38,437 nucleotides of DNA from an uncultured Maribacter sp. (GTDB lineage: Bacteria; Bacteroidota; Bacteroidia; Flavobacteriales; Flavobacteriaceae), in NCBI GenBank assembly GCA_937125035.1, contig CAKZLG010000294.1, positions 1-38,437 on the forward strand. Reading direction: 5' to 3'. The notes beneath the pieces are model-generated. The model saw nothing but the letters and a program-made list of their open reading frames with translations. It was not told the origin of the DNA and made no database searches. A program made the position numbers and the translations under genes. Shown here in pieces: positions 27,205 to 35,518 of this stretch (position 1 is its first letter; each line of letters opens with the position of its first letter).

Positions 27205-27756
27205 ATGACACAGGTTTTCTGGCAAGAACTACAGCAGGAATTAAAAAAAAGCCTTACGGCGAAAGGCCACCCGTTCCGGTATGCCACATTGGGTACGGTG
27301 GGTCTTGACCAAATGGCCAGGCTGCGCACCATTGTGCTCAGGGATGTGGGCACGCCCCCAGATTTCACATTCACTATCTACACGGACCAGCGCTCAAAAA
27401 AAGTAACCCATATTAAGGAAAACCCCAAAGTGAGTCTCCTCTTTTATCATCCAGGCAAGTTGTTGCAGCTAAAGATAGAGGGTAGGGCGCACCTAGTGAA
27501 GGATGAAGAGAAACTGAATACGCAATGGCAACAGATAAACCCCAATAGCCGCAAGGATTACCTTACCAGCATTGCCCCGGGCAGTAGTTTACAAAATCCA
27601 GATCAAGTGGCGTATTTGGATAACGGCCACCACTTTTGCATGATTGAAATTACCCCCTTTAAAATTGAATACCTTAAATTGAAACGTCCACACCATTTGC
27701 GCGTGCGCTTTTCCAAAGAGGAAAAAGATTGGTATGGGGAATTCTTGGTTCCGTAG
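27205..27756 (+). CDS. PNPOx-like FMN-binding flavoprotein (pyridoxamine 5'-phosphate oxidase family)
   Basis: A 183-residue split-barrel flavoprotein. Seen: FRYATLGTVGLDQMARLRTIVLRDVG (strand pair and the R.RTVVLR FMN-contact motif), TIYTDQRSKKVTHIKENPKVSLLFYHPGKLLQLKIEGRAHLV and HHFCMIEITPFKIEYLKLKRPHHLRVRF. The pattern is that of the general PNPOx-like family and related alr4036-type proteins; it is shorter than canonical PdxH (about 215) and lacks an obvious PdxH C-terminal signature (RLHDR...W...RLSP), so I do not call it pdxH. Likely FMN (or F420-like) dependent oxidoreductase of unknown substrate. It ends 10 nt from the convergent decarboxylase gene. Confidence 0.85.
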   Translation: MTQVFWQELQQELKKSLTAKGHPFRYATLGTVGLDQMARLRTIVLRDVGTPPDFTFTIYTDQRSKKVTHIKENPKVSLLFYHPGKLLQLKIEGRAHLVKDEEKLNTQWQQINPNSRKDYLTSIAPGSSLQNPDQVAYLDNGHHFCMIEITPFKIEYLKLKRPHHLRVRFSKEEKDWYGEFLVP

Positions 27757-27766
27757 GAACGTTCTC

Positions 27767-29155
27767 CTATTCCATACTCTTTAAAATATCCGTGATATCC
27801 TTATGGGTCGTATCCGGATTGATAAAACAAAACCGCGCCACGGTCTCATACCCTTCTGAGGTTTTCCATTTTGTAGGGGTCACCAGGGCAAAACCGGCAT
27901 TGTGGTTGTCATAGGTCCAGTTTCTATAGGCATCGGCAGACCACCCCACCCTCCTAAAGAGCACACAGGACAAGCTTGGCGGCCTAACCAATTCCAGTAA
28001 GGGATGTTCTGAAATGAACCTTCCGGCGGCATTGGCCAAGGAAATGCCCTGTTCCACGGCCCATGCATACTTCTCCGTACCATGGGTGGCCAACGAAAAC
28101 CAAAGGGGCAGGCCACGCAAACGCCTTGTAAGCTGTATCTGATAGTCTGAAGGGTTGAACCCATGTGCCCCCTCATCCTTGAATATTTCCAGATACGAGC
28201 CCTCTTGGGCATGCGCCTCTTTGGCCTCTTCCGGATTTTTGTAGATGACCGCGCCGCAGTCATAGGGTGAGAACAACCATTTATGGGGATCTATGGTTAC
28301 ACTGTCCGCCCTTTCAATACCTTTAAATAGCGACCGTACGGAAGGGGCTGCCAAGGCCCCACCACCGTAGGCTGCATCTACATGAAACCATAATTGTTCC
28401 TTTTCACAGACCGTGGCAATACCATCTAGATCATCAATAATTCCTGCGTTTGTGGTGCCCCCAGTGGCCACTACGGCAAAGACACGGGCCCTTTCCTGAG
28501 CGCTCAGACCACTGATTTTTTGGCTTAGGGAGTCACCGGAGATGGCGTCTTCGGTCTCGATCAGAAGCACATCCACATCAATGACCTTTGCCATGGCCTT
28601 TATGGAGGAATGTGCGCCAATAGAAGTGACCATCAATCCTTTTTTATTTTGGTTTTGTGGATGTCTGCGCCACTTTTCCCTCGCGGCCACCATGGCCGAT
28701 AAATTGGCCGCCGTGCCCCCGCTGGTAAAGACCCCAAAGGCAGGCGCTGGCATTCCGGTAAGGGAGACCAGCCATTTCATGGCTTCGTTTTCGCAGAAAA
28801 TACCTCCCGCACCCTCCATCCAGTAGGCGCCGTGTATGCTCGAGGCCGAGGTGACCAAATCAAACATAATGGCGGCCCGGGTGGGTGCCGCCGGTACAAA
28901 GGCCAAATGCCTGGGGTGGTCAATGGGCACCGTGGCCTTTACGAACACCTCTTTGAACATGGCAAAGGCTTTCTCCCCACCTATTCCGGTGCCGGTAATG
29001 GTCTCCCCCACCAGTTCACGTAACTCTTCCTCCTTTTTGGGCTTTCCCAGCTCCGGGTTGGTATTGGTTATACGGTTGATGGCATATTTGACCACATCCA
29101 AGGTCATTTCCACCATTTCTATATCAATTTCATGCATGTCTTTCGCTTTGTCCAT
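27767..29155 (-). CDS. PLP-dependent group II amino acid decarboxylase
   Basis: A 462-residue fold-type I PLP enzyme of the aromatic-L-amino-acid/glutamate/diaminobutyrate decarboxylase group. Seen: the substrate-side segment IDHPRHLAFVPAAPTRAAIMFDLVTSA, GVFTSGGTAANLSAMVAARE (PLP phosphate cup), TGGTTNAGIIDDL, WFHVDAAYGGGALAAPS (Asp pairing with the pyridine N, and neighbouring Ala) and the Schiff-base Lys in TIDPHKWLFSPYDCGAVIYK. Length and domain order match the family. The substrate cannot be read reliably; aromatic amino acids, glutamate or aspartate are possible. It starts with MDKAKDMHEIDIEM; the second Met, six codons in, is an alternative start. It lies 113 bp downstream of bshC on the same strand. 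Confidence 0.93.
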   Translation of the reverse strand: MDKAKDMHEIDIEMVEMTLDVVKYAINRITNTNPELGKPKKEEELRELVGETITGTGIGGEKAFAMFKEVFVKATVPIDHPRHLAFVPAAPTRAAIMFDLVTSASSIHGAYWMEGAGGIFCENEAMKWLVSLTGMPAPAFGVFTSGGTAANLSAMVAAREKWRRHPQNQNKKGLMVTSIGAHSSIKAMAKVIDVDVLLIETEDAISGDSLSQKISGLSAQERARVFAVVATGGTTNAGIIDDLDGIATVCEKEQLWFHVDAAYGGGALAAPSVRSLFKGIERADSVTIDPHKWLFSPYDCGAVIYKNPEEAKEAHAQEGSYLEIFKDEGAHGFNPSDYQIQLTRRLRGLPLWFSLATHGTEKYAWAVEQGISLANAAGRFISEHPLLELVRPPSLSCVLFRRVGWSADAYRNWTYDNHNAGFALVTPTKWKTSEGYETVARFCFINPDTTHKDITDILKSME

Positions 29156-29268
29156 GCGAAAGTACGGCTTCTACCAAAAGAGGTCAAAAAAACGGGCCGT
29201 CTGGATGCGGTATGGGGGAATGAATACATCATTTGAAACCGGTACCATTACGTATGAAGAAAATGCTT

Positions 29269-30873
29269 TTATTCCGTAGTGACCACAACGAATTCCAACC
29301 TCAAGGGGTCCAAAACCTGAAATAGCATGGGAACGAGGTCCTCCCCGTAGGTGAGGTACAATTCTGAAAAATTGAGGTAGCGCTCTTGCAGCGATCGCTG
29401 TGGAAACAGTTCATTTTGCAGTTGCGCCAGCCTGTTCACCTGATCGCTCAATTTTCTTTTTTGGGCCTTCAACAATCGCTTTTCCAAATGGTCCAACCCC
29501 TTTTTTTGTTTCACCTCCTGTGCCTTTACGGCTCCCAAGAAGGATTTGTCCGTTTTTTCCGCCAACTGGTAAAGGGCATTGAATTGTGTTTCCAAATGTT
29601 CTTTTTGAGGCGAAAAATCAATATCAATATTGGAGATCTGCCTGATTTTTTTGTTGATGAGATGGTTTTGTTCCAGAAAAACATCGGTCAGGGAGACCTG
29701 CAAATTATGGAGTTTGTCCTTTTGCTTTTTGGTGACCACCAAGGCCGAGTTGCGCAACAAGAGGATGGGAAAGGGCACCTGCATGGCCTCAAACATACTT
29801 TTTAGCTCCAACCAATAGGCAATTTCGCCCCCGCCACCAATGTAACATAGATTGGGCAAGATCACTTCTTGGTACAAGGGCCTGGCCACTACATTGGGCG
29901 AAAAGCGTTCGGGATGTGTTTCCAATTCCTTCTCCAGTTCTGCCTTTGTAAATTGTATCTGGGTATCATTCACAAAAAAATCGCCATTTCTGGAAACAAT
30001 CCGCTCGCGAACCCCGTTCACCAAGTAGAAATAGTTGATTTCCCTGGGATTAACTTGTACGGTATAGTTCGGGGCCAATGCCTGGAATTCTCCAATGGTC
30101 TTTGAAATCTCCTGATGGGACACCCTTTTAAAAATATCCTTTTTTACGTAGGGCACCAACAACCGCTTTAATTGGACATCATCTCCATCAACAATGACAA
30201 GACCTTCGTTCCCGAACAGATGATTGGCCAGATACCGAGTGGCCTGGGCCAGGTTACGGTGCTGCAAATACGCTTTTTCAAAAAGTGCCTTAAGGGTAAG
30301 GGCATGTTTACTATCTCCCAAAGCTTTAGAAAAAATATCAAAAACAGGGTCCAGACCATCTAGGTCCAACCGCCCTACCGCTCCAGATGCCTTTTTGTTC
30401 CATTGTATTTTCTTGCCGTTGAAGTTAAAGTAATTGATTTCCTCAAAATCATGATCTTCCGTTGCCATCCAATAGACTGGCACAAAATGGGCCTTGGGAT
30501 GCTCCTCCTTCAACCTCTTGGTAAGGTTGATCGTTGATATGATCTTGTACAAGAAATAAAGGGGGCCGGTAAAAAGGTTCAACTGGTGCCCAGTTACAAT
30601 GGTAAAGGTTTCTTTTTTACGGAGCGATGTTATATTATCCTGAAGTATTTCACTCGTATCAAAACCTTGGTATTGGGCTTCCAGGGCAGTGGCCAAAATG
30701 GCCCTGTGGGCCTCCGGGAAATTGGCCGACTTCTCTTCCATTTGTGCCAAAAAGGATTCTGAATTTGGAAAACGCCCATAGAACGGCTTCAGTTTTTCAT
30801 CCTGTGCTATATAATCACAAATGAGTTCAGAGAAATAGCCCGTGTCTTTAAAGGGCAGACAATCAATATCCAT
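29269..30873 (-). CDS. bshC: Bacillithiol biosynthesis cysteine-adding enzyme BshC
   Basis: A 534-residue cytoplasmic ligase that adds cysteine to glucosaminyl-malate in the last step of bacillithiol synthesis. Seen: TIVTGHQLNLFTGPLYFLYKIISTINLTKRLKEEHPKAHFVPVYWMATEDHDFEEINYFNFNGKKIQW (Rossmann core with the GHQ and EDHD signatures), NLCYIGGGGEIAYWLELKSMFE and a long C-terminal coiled coil (QKKGLDHLEKRLLKAQKRKLSDQVNRLAQLQNELFPQ). Length is family-typical (530-545). bshA and bshB are not in this window, in line with the scattered bsh genes of Bacteroidota. A TATCTTTA box (30891-30898, seven of eight to consensus) lies 17 nt upstream of its ATG. Confidence 0.96.
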   Translation of the reverse strand: MDIDCLPFKDTGYFSELICDYIAQDEKLKPFYGRFPNSESFLAQMEEKSANFPEAHRAILATALEAQYQGFDTSEILQDNITSLRKKETFTIVTGHQLNLFTGPLYFLYKIISTINLTKRLKEEHPKAHFVPVYWMATEDHDFEEINYFNFNGKKIQWNKKASGAVGRLDLDGLDPVFDIFSKALGDSKHALTLKALFEKAYLQHRNLAQATRYLANHLFGNEGLVIVDGDDVQLKRLLVPYVKKDIFKRVSHQEISKTIGEFQALAPNYTVQVNPREINYFYLVNGVRERIVSRNGDFFVNDTQIQFTKAELEKELETHPERFSPNVVARPLYQEVILPNLCYIGGGGEIAYWLELKSMFEAMQVPFPILLLRNSALVVTKKQKDKLHNLQVSLTDVFLEQNHLINKKIRQISNIDIDFSPQKEHLETQFNALYQLAEKTDKSFLGAVKAQEVKQKKGLDHLEKRLLKAQKRKLSDQVNRLAQLQNELFPQRSLQERYLNFSELYLTYGEDLVPMLFQVLDPLRLEFVVVTTE

Positions 30874-31008
30874 AGTTGGCTTTAATGGGGTAAAGATAAA
30901 ACACTAAGCAGTTACAGTTCCAAAAAAAACGTTAATTACCCCACGGCATGGAAGATGGGACCTCCTTAAAAAGCATTGGGCTTCGCTTTTAAATACGTTT
31001 TTATTTGC

Positions 31009-31016
31009 TAGATTTG
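31009..31016 (+). promoter_or_regulatory. -7 box for the M14 carboxypeptidase gene
   Basis: TAGATTTG, an exact TANNTTTG match, ending 26 nt upstream of the ATG at 31043; no clear -33 element. Confidence 0.5.
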
Positions 31017-31042
31017 GGTTTGCATTTTTTTAAAGGAACCCT

Positions 31043-33502
31043 ATGAAAAGAATTTTACTTCTACCAATATTTATTTTTCCCTTTGTACTGCTTTCCCAAT
31101 TGAAGTCGCCCTCGGAATTCTTGGGCTATGATTTGGGAAGTCAATTTACCAGACATCACCAAGTCGTTGATTATTATGAATATCTGGCAGAGGCCGTACC
31201 GGACCAAATGAAATTACTACAATACGGCACAACCAATGAGCGCAGGCCACTGCTACTTGCCCAAATCTCCACTAAGGAGAACATGCGCAACCTAGAGAAG
31301 ATCAGGGAGGAACATCTCAAGAACAGAACGGGAGAAGGCCAACCGGACAAGGCCATAGTTTGGTTGAGCTACAATGTACATGGCAATGAAAGCGTAAGTA
31401 CAGAGGCCTCCATGCAGACCATTTACGACCTTCTGACCTCAAAAAGTTCTTATTTAGAGAACACCGTGGTCATCATGGACCCCTGCATCAACCCAGATGG
31501 GAGGGACAGGTATGTAAACTGGTACAACCAATACAAGAACACGCCCTATAACGTAGATCCGTATTCCAAAGAGCACCATGAAGGTTGGTGGAGCGGCAGG
31601 AGCAACCATTATATGTTCGACCTGAATCGGGACTGGGCCTGGCTCACTCAAAAGGAAAGTAAACAACGCCTGAAGCAATTCAACCAATGGCTGCCCCATG
31701 TGCACGTGGATTTCCATGAGCAAGGGGTCAACAATCCGTATTACTTTGCCCCGGCCGCAGAACCTTTTCATGAGGTGGTGACCAATTTCCAAAGGGAATT
31801 CCAAAAAACCATTGGCAAGAACCACGCCTCGTATTTTGATGCCAACGGATGGTTCTACTTTACCAAAGAACGGTTTGATCTCCTCTACCCCAGTTATGGG
31901 GACACCTACCCCACCTACAATGGGGGCATTGGAATGACCTATGAACAAGGGGGTAGCGGCCGTGCCGGATTGGGCATTATCACTGAAATTGGCGATACAC
32001 TGACCCTTAAGGACAGAATTGCCCACCACTATACCACTGGAATGTCTACCGTGGAAGTGGCCAGTAAACATGTGGACCGTTTGAATACGGAATTCCGGAA
32101 GTTTCATCAGAACAAAAATTTCAAATACAAGACCTATGTGCTCAATGGCAATACGGACAAGCTATTGGCCTTGGGTTCATTGTTAGAACAACATGGTATT
32201 GAATTTGGCCATGGTACGGCAGGCTCCATAAAAGGATTTGACTACATGACCGGTAAAGCCGGCAGTATGAGGGTTTCCCCGCAGAGCATGGTCATCTCAA
32301 CAGACCAGACCAAAGGTACCTTGGTGAAGGTACTCTTTGAGCCCAAAGCAAAATTGAGCGATTCCCTTACCTATGACATCACGGCCTGGTCCTTGCCCTA
32401 TGCGTATGGTTTGGACGCCATTGCCTCTGAAAACCAGTGGACATCACCTTGGGCCCCTTGGGAACTTCAGACACCTAAAGACCCGGAAATCAACAGCACC
32501 CAGTATGCCTACATTACCGATTGGAACAGCCTTTCGGATGCCCGGTTTTTGGCCGAGCTCATGAAGGAGGGCGTTAGGGTGCGCACGGCACACAAACCCT
32601 TTGCATTGGAGGGAAATACCTATCAGCGGGGCAGTCTCATCATCACCCTATCCGACAACAAGCATCACAATGATTTTGCGGGGACCCTTAAAAAAGTGTT
32701 ACGGAACCACCCATACACCCAATTGAATAAAGTATCTACCGGTTTTGTGGACAGCGGAAAGGATTTTGGCTCTAGCGATGTGGTCATGATACCGAAAACA
32801 AAAATCGCCGTATTGGCGGGCGAACCTACAACTACCCTACGCTTCGGCGAAATATGGCACTTTTTTGAACAGCAACTGAACTACCCTGTCTCCGTCTTGG
32901 ATGAAAGTTATTTCAACAGGGTGGATCTTGCTGAGTACGACGTGCTCATCCTACCAGATGGTAGGGGCTATAGAGGATTTCTCAAAGATCCCGTGGTCAA
33001 AAAAATAAGGGATTGGGTGGTCCGTGGCGGAAAGCTCATTGCCATGGGGGGCGCCATGGACGTTTTGGCCAACGAAGATGGGTTCGACATTGAGGAAAAA
33101 GAACAGCCCAAAGACACTACCCCAAGTCTAGATGCCTATGAGCTTACTGAACGGGAACGTATTACAAGCGCTATTACAGGGGCCATTTTCAAGACTACGG
33201 TAGACGTTACGCACCCCTTGGCCTATGGTTATGACGATACCTATTTTACCCTCAAATTGGGTGATAGGGCGTATAATTACCTGGACGGCGGAAGTGCGGT
33301 CTACCTTGCTCAAGGACAAAATAGGCCTGTTTCCGGTTTTGCGGGTAAAGAAGCGGTAAAGACCATAGACCAGACCTTGGTCTTCGGTACGCAGTCCATG
33401 GGGCGAGGCCACGTAATCTACATGGTAGACAATCCTCTTTTTAGAGGGTTTTGGGAAAACGGGAAGCTCTTTTTTGCAAATGCCATTTTCATGGTCAACT
33501 AA
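31043..33502 (+). CDS. M14 family zinc carboxypeptidase with C-terminal amidotransferase-like domain, secreted
   Basis: An 819-residue secreted peptidase. Signal peptide MKRILLLPIFIFPFVLLSQ. The M14 domain (about 40-350) shows the zinc site HGNES (HxxE) in SYNVHGNESVSTEASMQTIYDLL, DPCINPDGRDRYVNWYNQY, the third zinc His in VHVDFHEQG and a candidate catalytic Glu in GLGIITEIGDTLTLKDRI. After a roughly 200-residue linker domain, residues about 610-720 form a class I amidotransferase-like Rossmann segment (IAVLAGEPTTTLRFGEIWHFFEQQLNYPVSVLDESYF, DVLILPDGRGYRGFL, VVRGGKLIAMGGAMDVLA) without an obvious nucleophilic Cys. This long architecture is common in Bacteroidota. A DUF4177 gene follows 13 nt downstream. 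Confidence 0.94.
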   Translation: MKRILLLPIFIFPFVLLSQLKSPSEFLGYDLGSQFTRHHQVVDYYEYLAEAVPDQMKLLQYGTTNERRPLLLAQISTKENMRNLEKIREEHLKNRTGEGQPDKAIVWLSYNVHGNESVSTEASMQTIYDLLTSKSSYLENTVVIMDPCINPDGRDRYVNWYNQYKNTPYNVDPYSKEHHEGWWSGRSNHYMFDLNRDWAWLTQKESKQRLKQFNQWLPHVHVDFHEQGVNNPYYFAPAAEPFHEVVTNFQREFQKTIGKNHASYFDANGWFYFTKERFDLLYPSYGDTYPTYNGGIGMTYEQGGSGRAGLGIITEIGDTLTLKDRIAHHYTTGMSTVEVASKHVDRLNTEFRKFHQNKNFKYKTYVLNGNTDKLLALGSLLEQHGIEFGHGTAGSIKGFDYMTGKAGSMRVSPQSMVISTDQTKGTLVKVLFEPKAKLSDSLTYDITAWSLPYAYGLDAIASENQWTSPWAPWELQTPKDPEINSTQYAYITDWNSLSDARFLAELMKEGVRVRTAHKPFALEGNTYQRGSLIITLSDNKHHNDFAGTLKKVLRNHPYTQLNKVSTGFVDSGKDFGSSDVVMIPKTKIAVLAGEPTTTLRFGEIWHFFEQQLNYPVSVLDESYFNRVDLAEYDVLILPDGRGYRGFLKDPVVKKIRDWVVRGGKLIAMGGAMDVLANEDGFDIEEKEQPKDTTPSLDAYELTERERITSAITGAIFKTTVDVTHPLAYGYDDTYFTLKLGDRAYNYLDGGSAVYLAQGQNRPVSGFAGKEAVKTIDQTLVFGTQSMGRGHVIYMVDNPLFRGFWENGKLFFANAIFMVN

Positions 33503-33515
33503 TTAAGGCGAAAAT

Positions 33516-33710
33516 ATGAAATCATACAAAGTGGAAACCTTGGTCTATTACAGTAAGATCACCTTAGACACCAAACACATAGCAAAATCCTCCAAAGCCG
33601 AAATCCAAGAGCAATTGAATACCCATGCCCAAGAAGGATGGCGCTTGGTCTCTACAGATGCCACCAGTTTTGGTGCCGCTGTCTACATATATCTTTATTT
33701 TGAAAAGTAA
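33516..33710 (+). CDS. DUF4177 family small protein
   Basis: A 64-residue cytoplasmic protein, MKSYKVETLVYYSKITLDTKHIAKSSKAEIQEQLNTHAQEGWRLVSTDATSFGAAVYIYLYFEK. The Y(K/R)VE strand, the LN..A.EGWRLVS helix-turn and the terminal YIYLYFEK strand are the DUF4177 signature. No function is known. It starts 13 nt after the M14 peptidase and is probably co-transcribed. Confidence 0.88.
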   Translation: MKSYKVETLVYYSKITLDTKHIAKSSKAEIQEQLNTHAQEGWRLVSTDATSFGAAVYIYLYFEK

Positions 33711-33779
33711 CTAGAGTACGGGAACCCATTTGAAATAAACAGGTGTTTTCGTTGACGTACCTGCTGTCTCAACAGAGCA

Positions 33780-34412
33780 TCAAGAAAGTGTCCCCATGAA
33801 TTCGGTTGTGCGTTGGGACAACTGCGCCATTTTCTTTTCCGAATAGGGTGCAGCACCAATGAGACTTCCTCCCAGGCCCACCCCTACGGCACCGGCCTGA
33901 AACCAATCTGTAATATTATTCAGATCCACACCCCCTACCGCATAGAACGGACATCCTCCAAAAGGCCCTTTGAGGGCCTTGAAATAGGGAATGCCCAACG
34001 GTACTGCGGGAAATAGTTTAATGATATCCGCTCCAAAAAGAAGTGCATCATTGACTTCGGTAGGTGTCATGGCCCCCATGAGCAACGGAACATTCTTTGA
34101 CAACGCATATTCTCCCAATGCCCGGTTTACGTTGGGCGACACCAAAAACTGGGCCCCTGCCCCAATGCTTTTTTCCGCTAGGGCAACATTTGTCACCGTG
34201 CCAGCCCCAATGACCACAGCATTATGCTTGGTCCTTGCTTTTTCAATTTCAGTGGCAAACCCTGGAGTGTTCGTGGTGATCTCCAACAACGGCATACCAC
34301 CATGTACCAAGGCTGCTACAACAGGAGCCACGTCTTGTTGATCCGCCAACCTTACAATTGCCATGATTCTTTCTGAACGGATTATCTCCAGTACATCTTC
34401 CTTCGTGCTCAT
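33780..34412 (-). CDS. eda: KDPG/KHG aldolase (2-dehydro-3-deoxy-phosphogluconate aldolase)
   Basis: A 210-residue class I aldolase splitting KDPG into pyruvate and glyceraldehyde 3-phosphate. Seen: IMAIVRLADQQDVAPVVAALVHGGMPLLEITTNTPG (catalytic Glu in the EIT motif), VIGAGTVTNVALAEKSIGAGAQFLVSPN, MGAMTPTEVNDALLFGADIIKLFPA (Schiff-base Lys) and FYAVGGVDLNNITDWFQAGAVGVGLGGSL (phosphate site). Length is family-typical. The usual Arg of the EVTxR motif is replaced (EITTN), a variant found in other aldolases of this family. Its ATG overlaps the end of the kinase gene by 4 nt, so the two are translationally coupled and feed the last two steps of the uronate/Entner-Doudoroff route. Confidence 0.94.
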   Translation of the reverse strand: MSTKEDVLEIIRSERIMAIVRLADQQDVAPVVAALVHGGMPLLEITTNTPGFATEIEKARTKHNAVVIGAGTVTNVALAEKSIGAGAQFLVSPNVNRALGEYALSKNVPLLMGAMTPTEVNDALLFGADIIKLFPAVPLGIPYFKALKGPFGGCPFYAVGGVDLNNITDWFQAGAVGVGLGGSLIGAAPYSEKKMAQLSQRTTEFMGTLS

Positions 34413-35416
34413 CTTTTTATGTATCCTTGGGTTTTACCTGCTGCAATATCCAAAATATCATTTTCCGTGGCCAACTGTACATCCCCTTTCAAGGTATGCT
34501 TCAAAGCGCAACTGGCCGCTGCAAAACCCAACGTCTTCTGGGGGGTCCATTGCTGTAGCACACCATGAATATAGCCTGCTACGAAAGCATCTCCCGTTCC
34601 TAGGCGATCGATCACTTCTACGGTATACTCCGAGGTTTCATAAATAGTCCCGTCTACGGAACAAAGCGCGGTGATGTTGTTTTCATTGGCTGTAAACTGC
34701 TGCCGTTGGGTGAAGGCCACGGTGGGGATGTGGAAGGTACGGTGCACAAATTGAAGACCCTGTATGGTTTGTTCCGTGGGGTCGTCCGTTTCAAATTCCA
34801 CACCATACACATCTCTTAATCCTCCAACGTTGCCGAAAAGGAGATCGGTATGAGCCAGAATTTCATCAAAGAGGTCCTTGGCATCATCCCCATCCTTCCA
34901 AAGGCTGCGCCTATAATTGAGATCAAAACTCACCTTGGCCCCAAGTGCCTTGGTCTTTTTAATGGCAGTCACCATCTCTCGGGCACAACTTTGGGAAAGG
35001 GCCGGAGTAATGCCCGTAACGTGCAGCCAATCTCCCTTGCACAAGATATCCTCCCAAGCCCAAGCACCTTGTTTCGAGAGTGAAAAAACCGACTGTTTAC
35101 GGTCATACACCACTTTGGGGGAACGTATGGAAGTCCCCGATTCTATGAAGTAAGTGCCCATTCTCCCTTCTGATCGCTGCACATACGAGGTATCCACACC
35201 AAAGGAACGGAGATTGGCCAACGCCCCATCTCCCCAAGCGTTTTGCGGCAATGCACTGACAAAACGGGTCGCATGGCCCAATAAGGAAAGACCTGCGAGC
35301 ACGTTGCTTTCCGCCCCTGCAAAACCCACTTCCAGCTGTTTTGAAAACCCTAATTTCTCCCCTAGGACAGGCGTGTTCAAACGTAGCAGTAATTCTCCAA
35401 AACCGATGATCGCCAT
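34409..35416 (-). CDS. kdgK: PfkB-family 2-keto-3-deoxygluconate kinase
   Basis: A 335-residue sugar kinase, probably phosphorylating KDG to KDPG, given its 4-nt overlap with the KDPG aldolase gene. Seen: the N-terminal MAIIGFGELLLRLNTP, VGFAGAESNVLAGLSLLGHATRFVSALPQNAWGDGALANLRSFGVDT (PfkB signature 1 region), KVSFDLNYRRSLWKD and VIDRLGTGDAFVAGYIHGVL (anion hole and catalytic Asp in GTGDAF). Length fits KdgK. No uronate lyase, isomerase, dehydrogenase or SusCD pair is in the window, so the source of KDG (alginate, pectin or gluconate) cannot be told. A palindrome 25 nt upstream may be an operator. Confidence 0.92.
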   Translation of the reverse strand: MAIIGFGELLLRLNTPVLGEKLGFSKQLEVGFAGAESNVLAGLSLLGHATRFVSALPQNAWGDGALANLRSFGVDTSYVQRSEGRMGTYFIESGTSIRSPKVVYDRKQSVFSLSKQGAWAWEDILCKGDWLHVTGITPALSQSCAREMVTAIKKTKALGAKVSFDLNYRRSLWKDGDDAKDLFDEILAHTDLLFGNVGGLRDVYGVEFETDDPTEQTIQGLQFVHRTFHIPTVAFTQRQQFTANENNITALCSVDGTIYETSEYTVEVIDRLGTGDAFVAGYIHGVLQQWTPQKTLGFAAASCALKHTLKGDVQLATENDILDIAAGKTQGYIKR

Positions 35417-35440
35417 ATCAATGCTTTTGAAATTTTATAA

Positions 35441-35457
35441 TGGTTGTAAAGTAACCA
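35441..35457. promoter_or_regulatory. Candidate operator palindrome upstream of kdgK
   Basis: TGGTTGTAAAGTAACCA: 5-bp arms TGGTT/AACCA around a 7-bp centre, 25 nt upstream of the kdgK ATG. Size and symmetry suit a GntR- or LacI-type repressor, but no regulator gene is nearby. Confidence 0.35.
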
Positions 35458-35518
35458 AAACATGCGACAATTACAGCTCCTGTATTCATTTCTTTTAAGC
35501 AACTGACACCACTTTTCC

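Noticed and set aside
27205-27756. Calling the PNPOx-like protein pdxH
   Set aside because: It is about 30 residues short and lacks the C-terminal substrate-binding signature of true PdxH, so only the family is claimed.
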